Positions 52,767 to 62,709 are shown, counted from the first letter of the stretch. The stretch: 64,000 nt of DNA from Firmicutes bacterium TM09-10 (GCA_003481005.1 QUKC01000016.1:323-64322); one strand, 5' to 3'. Notes: generated by a model not told the origin, from the sequence alone. Translations and numbers: made by a program.

Positions 52767-53501
52767 TCAATGAATTTCCAGTCCATATTTTTCCTGCAAC
52801 TGCAACAGAGTGATGTCGTGTTGAATATGCTCCGACAAGATCTTCACCATCAGCCCATTGTTGCTGACCGTGCCGCTCCAGTTGGCAAATGCACCGCAGT
52901 CCGCTGTCAGTGTCATCTGCCTGTCTGTCACAAGCATCAGACGGGAGGGCTGATGTGCTGTCAGCATTCCTCCGTGGGTATAAAACTCCACATCCTCCCG
53001 GTTCAGTCCAAGATCATAAAAGGAAAACGCAACGATCCGCACGCCTTTTTTCTTTAGCCGATGGAAGGTCTCTGCAAAACAGGAAAGATCAAAATCCGCA
53101 TTCAGATAAACCTCCTCCCGGGCATCCTCCAGAAGCTTCCCTGCCCTTGCCATCGCCGTTTCAAAGCCCCGGAATACGAAATGCACCTCCGGCTGCTTCG
53201 CCGTCTCGTATTCTTCCAGCTGTTGCCTGGCGAGAGAAAGGTTCGCTGTCATTTCCGCCTGCATCCGCCCCAAAAGCACCTCCGGCTCCTGGGCGGTATA
53301 CAGTGCTGTCTGATCCGGAACCAGCTCCACCATCCCCTTATCCAGCATGTGCTCCAGCGCATTGTAAATAGAAGGGCGCGCAATTGCGATTTTTTTAGCA
53401 AGCTGATAGGCAGACATGGGCTCAGAACCGATCAATGCCATATAAATCTGTGCTTCCAGCCTTGAAAAATTCAGATGTTCCAGGGTTTCCTGCAGCTTCA
53501 T
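52767..53501 (-). CDS. TrmB-family transcriptional regulator
   Basis: 244 residues. The N-terminal winged helix (LNFSRLEAQIYMALIGSEP, YQLAKKIAIARPSIYNAL) is followed by a coiled linker and a ligand domain with a phospholipase-D-like look (EEVYLNADFDLSC). TrmB proteins usually sense maltose-type sugars. Start at 53501, with AAAGGA upstream; longer in-frame starts lack support. Its promoter contains a palindrome that may be its own operator, and the GH13 gene follows. Confidence 0.88.
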   Translation of the reverse strand: MKLQETLEHLNFSRLEAQIYMALIGSEPMSAYQLAKKIAIARPSIYNALEHMLDKGMVELVPDQTALYTAQEPEVLLGRMQAEMTANLSLARQQLEEYETAKQPEVHFVFRGFETAMARAGKLLEDAREEVYLNADFDLSCFAETFHRLKKKGVRIVAFSFYDLGLNREDVEFYTHGGMLTAHQPSRLMLVTDRQMTLTADCGAFANWSGTVSNNGLMVKILSEHIQHDITLLQLQEKYGLEIH

Positions 53502-53526
53502 CGTTCGTTTTCCTTTCGTTGTATAT

Positions 53527-53567
53527 TTTATGCAACTATATATAGCATAAACTTTTGCCCAATGCAA
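53527..53567 (-). promoter_or_regulatory. Promoter and palindromic operator of the TrmB gene
   Basis: TTGCAT (53562-53567), 17 bp, TATATA (53539-53544). TTTATGC (53527-53533) and GCATAAA (53545-53551) form an inverted repeat over the -10 box. Confidence 0.65.
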
Positions 53568-53628
53568 GTATTTTTTTGATTTCCTTGAAAAGGAAGAACA
53601 TCCGGTGCCCATCCTCGTAGAGCGTTTT

Positions 53629-53659
53629 GATTTCATAGGACGCATTTCCTTATGAAATC
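53629..53659. repeat. Hairpin related in context to Family D
   Basis: GATTTCATAGGA..TTCCTTATGAAATC, preceded by CATCCTCGTAGAGCGTTTT, the same block found before the Family D copy at 35864. Confidence 0.6.
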
Positions 53660-53697
53660 AAAAAGGAGCGGCCGGCAGTTCCCGATCGCTCCTTCTT
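53660..53697 (-). terminator. Terminator after rho
   Basis: AAGGAGCG pairs with CGCTCCTT around a GC-rich loop; TTTTTG follows on the minus strand. Confidence 0.8.
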
Positions 53698-53724
53698 TCG
53701 TATTTTATTGCATGCGCTGTATTT

Positions 53725-55455
53725 TTACAGGTATCTCATCTTTCTCACCGTCTGCACAAACTCTACATTGGTTTTCGTCTTTGCAAACAGATCCAGCACC
53801 TTATCCACAGCTTCATCGGATTTCATACCATTCAGCGCGCGGCGCACCACGTTGATCGCTTCCATCTCTTCTGCACTCAGCAGCAGATCTTCTCTTCTCG
53901 TGCTGGTTTTGGGGATGTCGATGGCAGGGAAAATTCTGCGTTCAGACAGCTTTCGATCCAGCACAAGCTCCATATTACCGGTTCCTTTAAATTCCTCGTA
54001 AATGACATCGTCCATCCTGGATCCGGTGTCCACCAGTGCAGTGGCCAGAATCGTCAGGCTTCCGCCCTCGCGCATATTGCGGGCTGCACCAAAAAAGCGC
54101 TTCGGCATATGCAATGCCGCAGGGTCAATACCACCGGACAGGGTACGTCCGCTGGGCGGAACCACCAGGTTGTAGGCACGGGTCAGGCGGGTAATACTGT
54201 CTAACAGGATCATAACGTCTTGTTTATGCTCGACCAGACGCTTTGCACGCTCAATAACCATTTCAGAAACCCGTTTATGATGTTCCGGTAATTCGTCAAA
54301 CGTGGAATAGATCACTTCTACATTCGGCCCTGCCACCGTCTCCTTCATGTCCGTTACCTCCTCCGGACGTTCATCGATCAGGAGAATGATCAGATGCAGG
54401 TCCGGATAATTTTTCTTTACCGACATGGCCACTTCTTTTAATAGGGTTGTCTTACCAGCCTTCGGCGGGGACACAATCATACCTCTCTGTCCTTTACCGA
54501 TGGGGCTTAACAAATCCATGACCCGCATCGCCACCGGGCAGCCGAAGCGTTCCATTTTCAGTCTGCTGTTCGGAAAGATCGGCGTCATATCTTCAAAGTT
54601 GCTTCGTCTGGATGCTTCCTCTGTGGTATAGCCATTGATGGTCTTGACATAAAGCAGGGCGGAGAATTTTTCATTCTGCGTCCGCACTCTGGTATTTCCC
54701 TCTAAAATATCGCCTGTCCGCAAATTGAACCGGCGGATCTGGCTGGGTGCCACGTAAATATCATTATCTCCCGGCATATAATTATCCGAGCGGATAAAGC
54801 CATAGCCCTCAGCCATGACCTCCAGGATACCCTTTACCGTGATGCCGCTGTCCAGCTCTGTCGGAAACTTGTCGTCCTCCGGACTCTGGATCGGTGCAGT
54901 TCCACGATTATAGGGACTGTTGTAGCGCTCATTATAACGAGGTGCAGGCGCGCTCACACGGTTCTGCGCCTCTTCTGCCACAGGCGCAGCCGCATGGGGC
55001 GCTGCAGCTGCAGTATTTTCCCGTGCACCATTGTTGTCGCGGCTTCCTGTCCGTCCATTATGATAAGAACCATTGCTGATGAAGCGCTTTCCTGTTCTCT
55101 GCTGTCGCCTTTCCTCCCGATCCCCTGCTCTGCTCTCCGGTTCTGCCCCACCATCATGAGAATCCTGCTTTTCCACTGCACCCTTCTTCGGGGTATCTTC
55201 CCGCTCCGCTGCGTCCCTCTTCGGAGCATCCTTGCGCTCTGCCGCGTCCTTCTCCGGGGCATCCTTGCGCTCTGCCGGGCGGTTCTTAGGGGCGCTGGGT
55301 TCTGTTTTGATTTCTGCATTCTCCTGGGCATCCAATCTCAGCATCGCATCAATGACTTCCGCCTTTTTCATTGTAGAAAGTCCTTTTATCCCCCTTGCTT
55401 TTGCAATCTCCTTCAGATCATGCACTGCCAGAGATTCATATTTTTCTCTCATCAT
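53725..55455 (-). CDS. rho: Transcription termination factor Rho
   Basis: 576 residues. The N-terminal helical segment ([20 protein letters not shown]) and the RNA-binding cold-shock-like domain ([15 protein letters not shown]) are separated by about 150 residues of charged, low-complexity insert. The ATPase core has [11 protein letters not shown] (P-loop), [10 protein letters not shown] and [12 protein letters not shown]. The insert includes near-repeats of [11 protein letters not shown] and an Asn/Arg/Tyr-rich stretch, as in other Clostridial Rho proteins where such inserts can phase-separate. Start: two adjacent ATGs (55455/55452) after GAGAGG, just downstream of a 92-bp Family B leader. 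Confidence 0.97.
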   Translation of the reverse strand: MMREKYESLAVHDLKEIAKARGIKGLSTMKKAEVIDAMLRLDAQENAEIKTEPSAPKNRPAERKDAPEKDAAERKDAPKRDAAEREDTPKKGAVEKQDSHDGGAEPESRAGDREERRQQRTGKRFISNGSYHNGRTGSRDNNGARENTAAAAPHAAAPVAEEAQNRVSAPAPRYNERYNSPYNRGTAPIQSPEDDKFPTELDSGITVKGILEVMAEGYGFIRSDNYMPGDNDIYVAPSQIRRFNLRTGDILEGNTRVRTQNEKFSALLYVKTINGYTTEEASRRSNFEDMTPIFPNSRLKMERFGCPVAMRVMDLLSPIGKGQRGMIVSPPKAGKTTLLKEVAMSVKKNYPDLHLIILLIDERPEEVTDMKETVAGPNVEVIYSTFDELPEHHKRVSEMVIERAKRLVEHKQDVMILLDSITRLTRAYNLVVPPSGRTLSGGIDPAALHMPKRFFGAARNMREGGSLTILATALVDTGSRMDDVIYEEFKGTGNMELVLDRKLSERRIFPAIDIPKTSTRREDLLLSAEEMEAINVVRRALNGMKSDEAVDKVLDLFAKTKTNVEFVQTVRKMRYL

Positions 55456-55463
55456 TTTTTCCT

Positions 55464-55555
55464 CTCATTTCTGCGCACGCTTTTTGCGCATGTCGAGTTT
55501 GTGTCAAGTGCGCGCAGACACAAATCTCGCGATTGAAAAATTTTATTTTTCAATC
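55464..55555 (-). repeat. Family B 92-bp leader element, copy 1 (rho)
   Basis: Read toward rho: hairpin 1 GATTGAAAAAT-AAA-ATTTTTCAATC; hairpin 2 GAG.TTTGTGTC..GACACAAACTC; hairpin 3 GCGCA..TGCGC; then GAAATGAG, ending 8 nt before the start codon. The other copies (57981-58072, 62710-62801) differ at 2-4 positions. Confidence 0.92.
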
Positions 55556-55898
55556 TTTACTCCTTTTACTGCCATCGTGATTCGTCCCTGATTTTCATAC
55601 GGAATTCTACATGAAACGATCTTTTTGAAATGCGCCAGAACATCCCGATCCGGGAAACAGCGGTCTTTTGTCAGAAATCAAAAGTGCCTGTCATTTTAGT
55701 GAATTTTTTTACACGTCGGAGACACAAGTCAAAGGTCTCCTTCTGTTTCGCTCATTGTACCACACTCAAAACAGAATAGGAAGATTTTTTCCTTGATTCA
55801 CTCAAATAAATCAGATATGATGATATACAGAGAGCTACGAATGACGCGTATGCCCCGACATCATCATTCCATATAAAAAAAGAAAGCAGGCAAATCAA
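55556..55898. other. rho leader and malic-enzyme promoter region
   Basis: Divergent control region. Minus strand: GGAGAC..GTCTCC hairpin (55723-55745) and two overlapping short ATG frames (MKIRDESRWQ and MAVKGVKIEK) just before the Family B element, which could be leader peptides of the rho transcript. Plus strand: malic-enzyme promoter. A GCCCCGACATCAT module occurs at 55852-55864. No other gene seen. Confidence 0.45.
55793..55821 (+). promoter_or_regulatory. Promoter of the malic enzyme gene
   Basis: TTGATT (55793-55798), 17 bp, TATGAT (55816-55821), about 80 bp before the start. Confidence 0.7.
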
Positions 55899-57050
55899 AT
55901 GACAAATCAGGAGAAAGCGCTGGAACTGCATGAGAAGCTGCAGGGAAAGCTTGAAACCGTTTCCAAAACACCCGTCCGCACCCGTGAAGACCTTGCACTT
56001 GTCTATACTCCCGGCGTTGCGGAACCTTGTAAGGTCATTGCAAAAGACCCGGCTGCCGCTTACACCTATACGATGAAAGCAAACACTGTAGCTGTTGTTT
56101 CCGATGGTTCCGCCGTACTGGGACTCGGCAATATCGGTCCGAAAGCTGCTATGCCCGTTATGGAAGGCAAGGCTGTCTTATTTAAAGAATTCGGCGGTGT
56201 CAACGCAGTTCCCATCTGCCTGGATACTCAGGACACGGAAGAGATTATCAAAGCCGTTACCTGGCTTGCTCCCGCTTTTGGCGGCATCAACCTGGAGGAT
56301 ATCAGTGCACCCCGCTGCTTCGAAATCGAAGAGCGCTTGAAAGAGACTCTGGATATTCCTGTTTTCCACGATGACCAGCACGGAACTGCTATTGTTGTAC
56401 TCGCCGGCATCATCAATGCCTTAAAGGTAGTCGGTAAGAAAAAGGAAGACTGCCGCGTTGTTGTAAACGGCGCAGGAAGCGCAGGAGTTGCCATCACCCG
56501 CCTGCTGCTGACCTACGGCTTTTCCAATATCATTATGTGCGATAAATCCGGCATCCTCTGCGATGGCGCAGAGGGCTTAAACTGGATGCAGGAAAAGATG
56601 GTAAAACGCACCAATCTGGCTCACGAAACCGGTTCCCTTGCAGATGCTTTAAAGGGTGCTGATATTTTCGTCGGTGTTTCCGCTCCGGGCATTGTAACGG
56701 AAGAGATGGTGGCTTCCATGCATTCCGATGCCATTCTGTTTGCAATGGCTAACCCCGTCCCCGAGATCATGCCTGATCTCGCCAAAAAAGCAGGGGCACG
56801 CGTTGTCGGCACCGGACGCAGCGATTTCCCGAACCAGGTCAACAACGTTGTCGCATTCCCCGGCATTTTCCGCGGTGCTCTGGAAGGACATGCAAAACAG
56901 ATCACCGATAAAATGAAGCTGGCTGCCGCTAATGCCATCGCAGCCCTCGTTTCTGATGAAGACTTAAACGAAGACAATATCATGCCGGAAGCATTCGATC
57001 CCAGAGTTGCGGACGTTGTTGCAGATGCAGTCAAGAGAAACATCCGCTGA
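55899..57050 (+). CDS. NAD(P)-dependent malic enzyme
   Basis: 383 residues, the short bacterial form. It oxidatively decarboxylates malate to pyruvate. Seen: [28 protein letters not shown], the catalytic and metal region [18 protein letters not shown] and [11 protein letters not shown], and the nucleotide fold [19 protein letters not shown] precedes the ATG. The downstream radical SAM gene begins inside its last codons, so the two are co-transcribed. Confidence 0.95.
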   Translation: MTNQEKALELHEKLQGKLETVSKTPVRTREDLALVYTPGVAEPCKVIAKDPAAAYTYTMKANTVAVVSDGSAVLGLGNIGPKAAMPVMEGKAVLFKEFGGVNAVPICLDTQDTEEIIKAVTWLAPAFGGINLEDISAPRCFEIEERLKETLDIPVFHDDQHGTAIVVLAGIINALKVVGKKKEDCRVVVNGAGSAGVAITRLLLTYGFSNIIMCDKSGILCDGAEGLNWMQEKMVKRTNLAHETGSLADALKGADIFVGVSAPGIVTEEMVASMHSDAILFAMANPVPEIMPDLAKKAGARVVGTGRSDFPNQVNNVVAFPGIFRGALEGHAKQITDKMKLAAANAIAALVSDEDLNEDNIMPEAFDPRVADVVADAVKRNIR

Positions 57051-57993
57051 TCTCTGGCACCAGAAGCCCTACTATTCCCTGGACGCCTGGTGTAAAAATA
57101 CATACGGACGGAAGCTTTACAAGGCTGCGCTGGATATCGGCTGTACCTGTCCCAACCGGGATGGCACCCTCGATACAAGAGGCTGTATTTTCTGTTCTGC
57201 AGGCGGAAGCGGCGATTTTGCCGCTTCCCGGCAGCTTTCTGTAACAGACCAGTTAAATCAGGCCAAGGCACTTTTGTCCTCCAAATGGACACCGGAACCT
57301 GGCAAGCCGTCTCTGATCGCCTATTTTCAGGCATATACCAACACCTATGGCGATCCGGACAGACTGCTTTCCTGTTATGAAGAAGCACTTTCCTCTCCGG
57401 AGGTCGCAGGCATTTCCATTGCGACGCGCCCGGATTGTCTTTCCGATATCATTCTGGAGGGACTGAACCGCCTCCGGTTACGGTATCCTGACCGGTTTAT
57501 CTGGATCGAGCTTGGTCTGCAGTCCATACATGACCACACTGCAGCAAGAATCCGCCGTGGATATCCAACCTCCGTATTTTATGATGCTGCAGCAAAGCTC
57601 CATGCCCGAAGGCTTCCCTTTATTGTCCATCTGATCCTCGGACTCCCGGGGGAAAACCGGCTCGATCTACTGGAAAGCATCCGTGCCGTCAATCAGGTGC
57701 AGCCCTTTGGGGTCAAGCTGCAGCTTCTCCATATTTTAAGGGGAACAGATCTTGCCCTTCTTTACGAATCCGGAAAGCTTCCTGTACTGACACAGGAAGA
57801 ATATCTCGATCTGCTGATCAGCTGTATTACTGCACTCTCTCCGAATATCTGCCTCCACCGGATCACCGGAGACGGTCCCCGCAAGCTTCTGATCGCGCCC
57901 CAGTGGAGTCTTGCGAAACGAAACGTCTTAAACAGGCTGCATGCCCTTATGAAACAACGAAATCTCAGACAAGGGGATAAGATTGAAAAATAA
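57025..57993 (+). CDS. TIGR01212-family radical SAM protein
   Basis: About 322 residues. The cluster motif is CTCPNRDGTLDTRGCIFC, followed by SAGGSGDF; later IELGLQSIHDHTAARIRRG and HLILGLPGENRLDLLESI are family hallmarks. The family is conserved in Firmicutes; members related to YhcC have an unclear, possibly RNA-related role. Start ATG 57025 overlaps the malic enzyme by 26 bp and lacks a good ribosome site, so coupling is likely; TTG 57007 is an alternative. Its last codons (KIEK, stop) are supplied by the Family B repeat. Confidence 0.85.
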   Translation: MQSRETSADLWHQKPYYSLDAWCKNTYGRKLYKAALDIGCTCPNRDGTLDTRGCIFCSAGGSGDFAASRQLSVTDQLNQAKALLSSKWTPEPGKPSLIAYFQAYTNTYGDPDRLLSCYEEALSSPEVAGISIATRPDCLSDIILEGLNRLRLRYPDRFIWIELGLQSIHDHTAARIRRGYPTSVFYDAAAKLHARRLPFIVHLILGLPGENRLDLLESIRAVNQVQPFGVKLQLLHILRGTDLALLYESGKLPVLTQEEYLDLLISCITALSPNICLHRITGDGPRKLLIAPQWSLAKRNVLNRLHALMKQRNLRQGDKIEK

Positions 57994-58072
57994 AATTTTT
58001 CAATCTCGAGATTTGTGTCTGCACACACTTGACACAAACTCGACATGCGCAAAAAACGTGCGCAGAAATGAG
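57981..58072 (+). repeat. Family B 92-bp leader element, copy 2 (DUF4364)
   Basis: Same three-hairpin element in plus orientation, differing from copy 1 at four bases. It overlaps the end of the upstream gene and ends 7 nt before the DUF4364 start. Confidence 0.92.
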
Positions 58073-58079
58073 GATAATT

Positions 58080-58595
58080 ATGAACCAGGAACCTCTTACA
58101 CTCTATAAACTGATCGTTCTTTATCTGCTCAACAAGGTATCCTTTCCACTTACAATGGCGCAGGTCAGCGATCTCATTCTGGAAAAAGAATACACCAATT
58201 ACCTGACACTGCAGCAGGTTATCAATGAGCTGGCACAGGCCGGGCTGATCACTGCTAAAACGCTGGTCAACCGCACCCATCTGCAGATCACAGAGGAGGG
58301 CCGCAATACCCTTTCCTATTTTGAGAACCGCATCAGTGACGCGATCAAGGCAGACATCGGCGAATATCTGAAAAAAAATGAACTGGAAATGCGCAACGAA
58401 TCTTCGATCCAAAGCAATTACTATAAGGCTGTCAACGGGGAATTCGAAACAGAGCTGACTGCAGTGGATAAGGACGTCAACCTGGTGACCATCCGTCTTA
58501 CGGTTCCTACAGAAGAGCTCGCAATTTCCATTTGCGAAAACTGGCAAAAAAATAACAGGGAGATTTATCAGTATCTGACAACCGCCCTGTTTTAA
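58080..58595 (+). CDS. DUF4364 winged-helix protein
   Basis: 171 residues. The N-terminal half is a winged helix (LYKLIVLYLLNKVSFPLTMA, LQQVINELAQAGLITAKTL), the C-terminal half a small alpha/beta domain (VDKDVNLVTIRLTVPTEELA). DUF4364 proteins are conserved in Clostridia and presumed to be DNA-binding regulators. Start at 58080 after GAGGATAATT. The upstream leader is a Family B element. Function not known. Confidence 0.85.
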   Translation: MNQEPLTLYKLIVLYLLNKVSFPLTMAQVSDLILEKEYTNYLTLQQVINELAQAGLITAKTLVNRTHLQITEEGRNTLSYFENRISDAIKADIGEYLKKNELEMRNESSIQSNYYKAVNGEFETELTAVDKDVNLVTIRLTVPTEELAISICENWQKNNREIYQYLTTALF

Positions 58596-58601
58596 AGTAT
58601 G

Positions 58602-59897
58602 TTATTGCAGCATCTCCCGGATCACACTGCCATCTGTTTTTCCGAGGTCTAACTCCAAAAGTGCTGCCAATGTCGCGCCCTCATCCCAGAGCGCGATATT
58701 CTTTTCCACCCGGACGCCAGCTCTTACACAGCAGCCCGACATTGCAAAAAAGGTCTGATAGTCTGCTTCCCCCGGCAGATACCCGTGGGTTCCCTTCATG
58801 CCATGTGCACAGTCCTTCTCTGCTGCCGTCAGCTGTTCCCATTCGTCCAGAAAAAACCATCCTTCCTTTGCTTCCAGCATCAGAAAGCAGTTTTCGTCTG
58901 CGCCCATGTTTGCTGCCTTTTCCCGGGTCAGAATCCTTTCGATTCCAAAATCCTCCCGTCCTTTCAGCGTCTCCAGCACTTTTCTTGTACGCTTTTGCAC
59001 TTCTGCATTGTTTTCTACAGACGGATGCAGATAGATATAGCAGCTTCCGTCACAGTTTTTTGCATAGGCCTTCCAGCTTTTGATCCTGCCATTGCGGACC
59101 GTCAGCAAGCCGGCTTTCCACAGTGCATGATTGACAAAGGCAACCTTGTCCACATCCTTCTGATAATGATCCCCCAGAAGCACGACCGTCGTGCTTTCCA
59201 TCTCTCCGGTTTCCTCCAGTGCCCTTACAATCTCGCCCAGACGCTTATCGTGGCGCTTAAGAGCTTCTTTTGCCTCCTTACTCTCCACGCCATAGAGATG
59301 TCTGTTCGTATCCACATCCGTCAGATGCAGCAAAAACAGCTGCGGATTGTATTTGTAGATCGTATCCAGCGCGCATGCCTGAATAAAATTGTCCAGTTGG
59401 GGCTGTGCGATTCCGTTTCGTAAATGTCCGAAGCGTTTGTTCAGATCCAGCTGATAAAACAACGGACCGTTCGTCGCATTCATCAGGATCTGATTTTGCC
59501 ATTTGCGCGTCACCATAATCTCCGGCACATAGTAGTCCATCCTGCTGCCTGCCACAACAGGCCACAAAAGCCCGGCCGTCGTCATTCCCTTTTTCTTCGC
59601 TTCGTCATAAAGCGTCGTGCTGCGGATCCATTTGCGATGATAAAGCCAGTCCGGATCCTTCCGGTTGGGCTGGATTTTTGTGTTGTTCACAATCCCGTGA
59701 TTTTTCGGCATCCGCCCTGTCACAATGGATGTATGGGCCGGATATGTCAGGGACGGACACACACTGTTTACATGGCTGCACAGCGCTGCCTGTTCAAAAA
59801 AACGCCGAAAATTCGGCAGGGTCTGTAAATATTCCAAATCCTTTGCTCCGACCGCATCAAAGGACACGATCATGACCCGCTTTGGTATCTGTTTCAT
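58602..59897 (-). CDS. Alkaline-phosphatase-superfamily phosphodiesterase
   Basis: 431 residues. VMIVSFDAVGAKDLEYL supplies the first metal Asp and CPSLTYPAHTSIVTG the nucleophile Thr of nucleotide pyrophosphatase/phosphodiesterase enzymes; LTDVDTNRHLYG, LLGDHYQKD and GTHGYLPG hold further metal ligands. No signal peptide, so cytoplasmic. ATG overlaps the rarA stop (ATGA), so it is translated with rarA. Substrate unknown. Confidence 0.88.
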   Translation of the reverse strand: MKQIPKRVMIVSFDAVGAKDLEYLQTLPNFRRFFEQAALCSHVNSVCPSLTYPAHTSIVTGRMPKNHGIVNNTKIQPNRKDPDWLYHRKWIRSTTLYDEAKKKGMTTAGLLWPVVAGSRMDYYVPEIMVTRKWQNQILMNATNGPLFYQLDLNKRFGHLRNGIAQPQLDNFIQACALDTIYKYNPQLFLLHLTDVDTNRHLYGVESKEAKEALKRHDKRLGEIVRALEETGEMESTTVVLLGDHYQKDVDKVAFVNHALWKAGLLTVRNGRIKSWKAYAKNCDGSCYIYLHPSVENNAEVQKRTRKVLETLKGREDFGIERILTREKAANMGADENCFLMLEAKEGWFFLDEWEQLTAAEKDCAHGMKGTHGYLPGEADYQTFFAMSGCCVRAGVRVEKNIALWDEGATLAALLELDLGKTDGSVIREMLQ

Positions 59898-61252
59898 TGC
59901 TCTGCTCCATCCTGCGGCTTTTGCTCTGTCTTAGCCGCTTCCCTGCGTATCCGCTGCATGTGCTCTTTGATTTTTACTTCATATCCCATCCCACCGGGCT
60001 GATAAAACTCTCTTCCGGACAGCTCATAAGGTAAATACTGCTGTCTGACATAGTGGTTTGGATAATCGTGTGCATATTTATAATCTTTTCCGTGTCCCAA
60101 TTTTGCTGCTCCTTTATAATGGGCATCCTGCAAATGCACCGGAATCGCCAGATTTCCGGTTTCTTCCACCGTCTTCATTGCGGACGCAATGGCGTTGACC
60201 GCTGCGTTGCTTTTCGGCGCGCATGCAATGTAGGCCGCCGCCTGTGCCAGAATGATCTGCGCCTCCGGCATGCCTACCCGCTCTGACGCCAGGGATGCAG
60301 AAACCGCCACCTGCAGCGCTGTCGGATCTGCATTTCCAACATCCTCCGACGCACAGATCATCATCCTGCGGGCGATAAATGTCACGCTTTCCCCGGCATA
60401 CAGCATCCGCGCCAGATAATAAACCGCTGCATCCGGATCGGAGCCCCGCATACTCTTGATAAATGCCGAAATCGTATCGTAATGATTATCGCCTGTTTTG
60501 TCGTATTTTACTGCACGTTTTTGAATACATTCCTGGGCAACCTCCAGGGTCAGATGGATTTTTCCATCCTCTGAGCGCTGTGTCGTCATTACGCCAAGCT
60601 CTACTGCATTCAATGCCGCACGTGCATCCCCGCCTGCAATATCCGCCAGAAACTCCAGCGCATCCGGCTCTATCTGTGCCTGATAGGCACCCATTCCTCT
60701 CTGATCGTAGACCGCCCGGCGGATCAGTTCTTCGATATCTTCCTTTGAAAGCGGCTTGAGTTCAAAAATAACCGAACGGGACAGCAGCGCTCCGTTTACC
60801 TCAAAATACGGATTTTCCGTCGTCGCACCGATCAGGATCAGGGTTCCATCCTCCACAAAGGGAAGCAGATAGTCCTGCTGACTCTTGTTGAACCGATGGA
60901 TCTCATCAATGAACAGGATCGTCTTTTTTCCAAACATTCCACGGTTGTCCTTTGCCTTTGCGACAACCTCTTCCATATCCTTTTTGCCTGCCACAGTCGC
61001 ATTGATCTGCATAAACTCCGCGCTGGTCGTATTCGCGATCACCCTCGCAAGAGTCGTTTTGCCCGTTCCGGGCGGTCCGTAAAAAATGATGGAGGAAAGC
61101 TTGTCCGCCTGAATCGCACGGTACAAAAGCTTGTCCTTTCCGATAATGTGCTGCTGCCCGACTACCTCATCCAGCGTCCGGGGCCGCAGCCTTGCCGCCA
61201 GCGGCGCTTCCTTTTCCTGATTGGTCTGTCTCATATAATCGAAAAGATCCAT
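59894..61252 (-). CDS. rarA: Replication-associated recombination ATPase RarA
   Basis: 452 residues. An AAA+ ATPase with ARLRPRTLDEVVGQQHIIG, Walker A GPPGTGKTTLAR, Walker B TILFIDEIHRFNKSQQD and sensor GATTENPYFEVNGALLSR, then the C-terminal helical domain (DPDAAVYYLARML). RarA/MgsA acts at stalled replication forks. AAGGGG precedes the ATG. It lies 6 bp after the CmpB-type membrane gene and overlaps the phosphodiesterase gene, forming a three-gene operon. Confidence 0.95.
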   Translation of the reverse strand: MDLFDYMRQTNQEKEAPLAARLRPRTLDEVVGQQHIIGKDKLLYRAIQADKLSSIIFYGPPGTGKTTLARVIANTTSAEFMQINATVAGKKDMEEVVAKAKDNRGMFGKKTILFIDEIHRFNKSQQDYLLPFVEDGTLILIGATTENPYFEVNGALLSRSVIFELKPLSKEDIEELIRRAVYDQRGMGAYQAQIEPDALEFLADIAGGDARAALNAVELGVMTTQRSEDGKIHLTLEVAQECIQKRAVKYDKTGDNHYDTISAFIKSMRGSDPDAAVYYLARMLYAGESVTFIARRMMICASEDVGNADPTALQVAVSASLASERVGMPEAQIILAQAAAYIACAPKSNAAVNAIASAMKTVEETGNLAIPVHLQDAHYKGAAKLGHGKDYKYAHDYPNHYVRQQYLPYELSGREFYQPGGMGYEVKIKEHMQRIRREAAKTEQKPQDGAEQ

Positions 61253-61258
61253 GTCCCC

Positions 61259-62701
61259 TTATTGTACCTCCACTTTCATGTTCGGCCACACCTTCTCAAT
61301 CCGCTCGTCAGGGTAATTGATGTCAAAGAATGTGTCGATCACGCTCTTCTTTTCCGCCCGCACGGTTCCTGTGGTACTTTCCGTGCCTACGACAGTCCCT
61401 GCGTCCGCGACGCTTTCCTCCTTCGCGGCGTTTTCTACGCCCGCGGCAGTCCCTGCGTCCGCACTGCTCTCCTGCACCGCCGCGCTGTCCTGCCGTTCCA
61501 CATAGCGTACCATGGCGCCTGCCGAAATAACCGCATCGCAGCTCATCAGCACAACAACTGCCCAGGTCGCAATTTTTGCTCCAAGGGGCGGCAGCTTTTC
61601 GATCCATCCACTGATCGTCGGATAACAGATCTTTACCCAAACAACGGATAACAGCCCCCAGAAAATGCAATACAGCAGGTTGGTTCTCCCACCGATATTA
61701 AAGGGCATGTCACTGTAATCCCAGAATGTAGTCCCGAGAAAAATCTCTGTAAATACGCTGCACAGATATTCATATACGCCGCCCAGCACACTGCCCGCCA
61801 GGAAAATATAACGATCCTCTTTTCCGGCAAGCCGCTGCAATACAACTGTCAGAATGACCGCACCGAAGCCCCAGACAATACTGAAGGTGCCGTAAATTAC
61901 GCTGGACCGGCTCATCCATACGCCTCCCGTCACCCTGCAGAACAGCGTTTCGATCAGATCTCCGAGAAATGCACAGATCATAAATACCCAGATCAGCTTA
62001 TCCACACAGACGCCTCTTGCAAAGACATATCGTTCTGCCCGATCTGCCTCCTCCAGAGCTTCCATCTCCGGGTATGCACGGTTTAACCGCTTCCAGACTG
62101 CATGATAGATCTTGCCTCCAAGCTTTTGCTTGACTTTCTTTTGTTCCTGCAGAAGTCTCCCCTGGGTTTCCTTCAGCTCTGTCAGGCTCCTGCTTTTCCT
62201 GACTGCAATCAGAATCGACACCAGGTCGGCAGCCATCAGCCCAAAGCCGGCTATGTCTATGATCCGCAGCACAATTGTCGGAATCATCGAAAACAGGATA
62301 AAGACCGGAGGATGCAAAAGCAGCACCGCCGTCATCACAACTGCTGCCTTGATCAGCGAAAGGAGCACACTCTTTTTCTTCCCGCCAAACAGTGTCACAT
62401 CCTCGTAATTCCACAAATGCTTTTTCCAGATTTTGGCTGCGATCCCTCCGGAAAAATATTCCACAACGGACACGACCATCCAAGTGGTCAGAAACTGCAG
62501 CAGCCATTTTGTCCCCTGCTCCGGCAGCAAAAGGATCAGAATATCCATCATTATGCCGTATTCCGGACAAAAGGGCAGACTGAAAAATCCGCGGTTGCAA
62601 AATCTTCTTTCTTTTACTGCAAAAAAGGCAACCTCCAGTGCCCATCCGATAAAGCTGTACAGCAGCAGATACGCTGCCAGTTCTGTGTAGGTATATTGCA
62701 T
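61259..62701 (-). CDS. CmpB-type (PF06541-like) membrane protein with repeat tail
   Basis: 480 residues with about ten helices in two similar halves; each half carries a membrane block resembling the ABC_trans_CmpB family (YSFIGWALEVAFFAVKERRF in the first, LGDLIETLFCRVTGGVWMSR in the second). Between them is a charged cytosolic segment. The C-terminal tail is Ala/Thr/Glu-rich with near-repeats (ESSADAGTAAGVEN, EESVADAGTVVGTE). Despite the family name, transport is unproven. Start ATG 62701, 8 nt after a Family B element. Confidence 0.75.
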   Translation of the reverse strand: MQYTYTELAAYLLLYSFIGWALEVAFFAVKERRFCNRGFFSLPFCPEYGIMMDILILLLPEQGTKWLLQFLTTWMVVSVVEYFSGGIAAKIWKKHLWNYEDVTLFGGKKKSVLLSLIKAAVVMTAVLLLHPPVFILFSMIPTIVLRIIDIAGFGLMAADLVSILIAVRKSRSLTELKETQGRLLQEQKKVKQKLGGKIYHAVWKRLNRAYPEMEALEEADRAERYVFARGVCVDKLIWVFMICAFLGDLIETLFCRVTGGVWMSRSSVIYGTFSIVWGFGAVILTVVLQRLAGKEDRYIFLAGSVLGGVYEYLCSVFTEIFLGTTFWDYSDMPFNIGGRTNLLYCIFWGLLSVVWVKICYPTISGWIEKLPPLGAKIATWAVVVLMSCDAVISAGAMVRYVERQDSAAVQESSADAGTAAGVENAAKEESVADAGTVVGTESTTGTVRAEKKSVIDTFFDINYPDERIEKVWPNMKVEVQ

Positions 62702-62709
62702 TCTTTCCA

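Noticed and set aside
58029..58079. Longer DUF4364 start at TTG in the repeat
   Set aside because: The extra residues are encoded entirely by the Family B element; ATG 58080 has the ribosome site.
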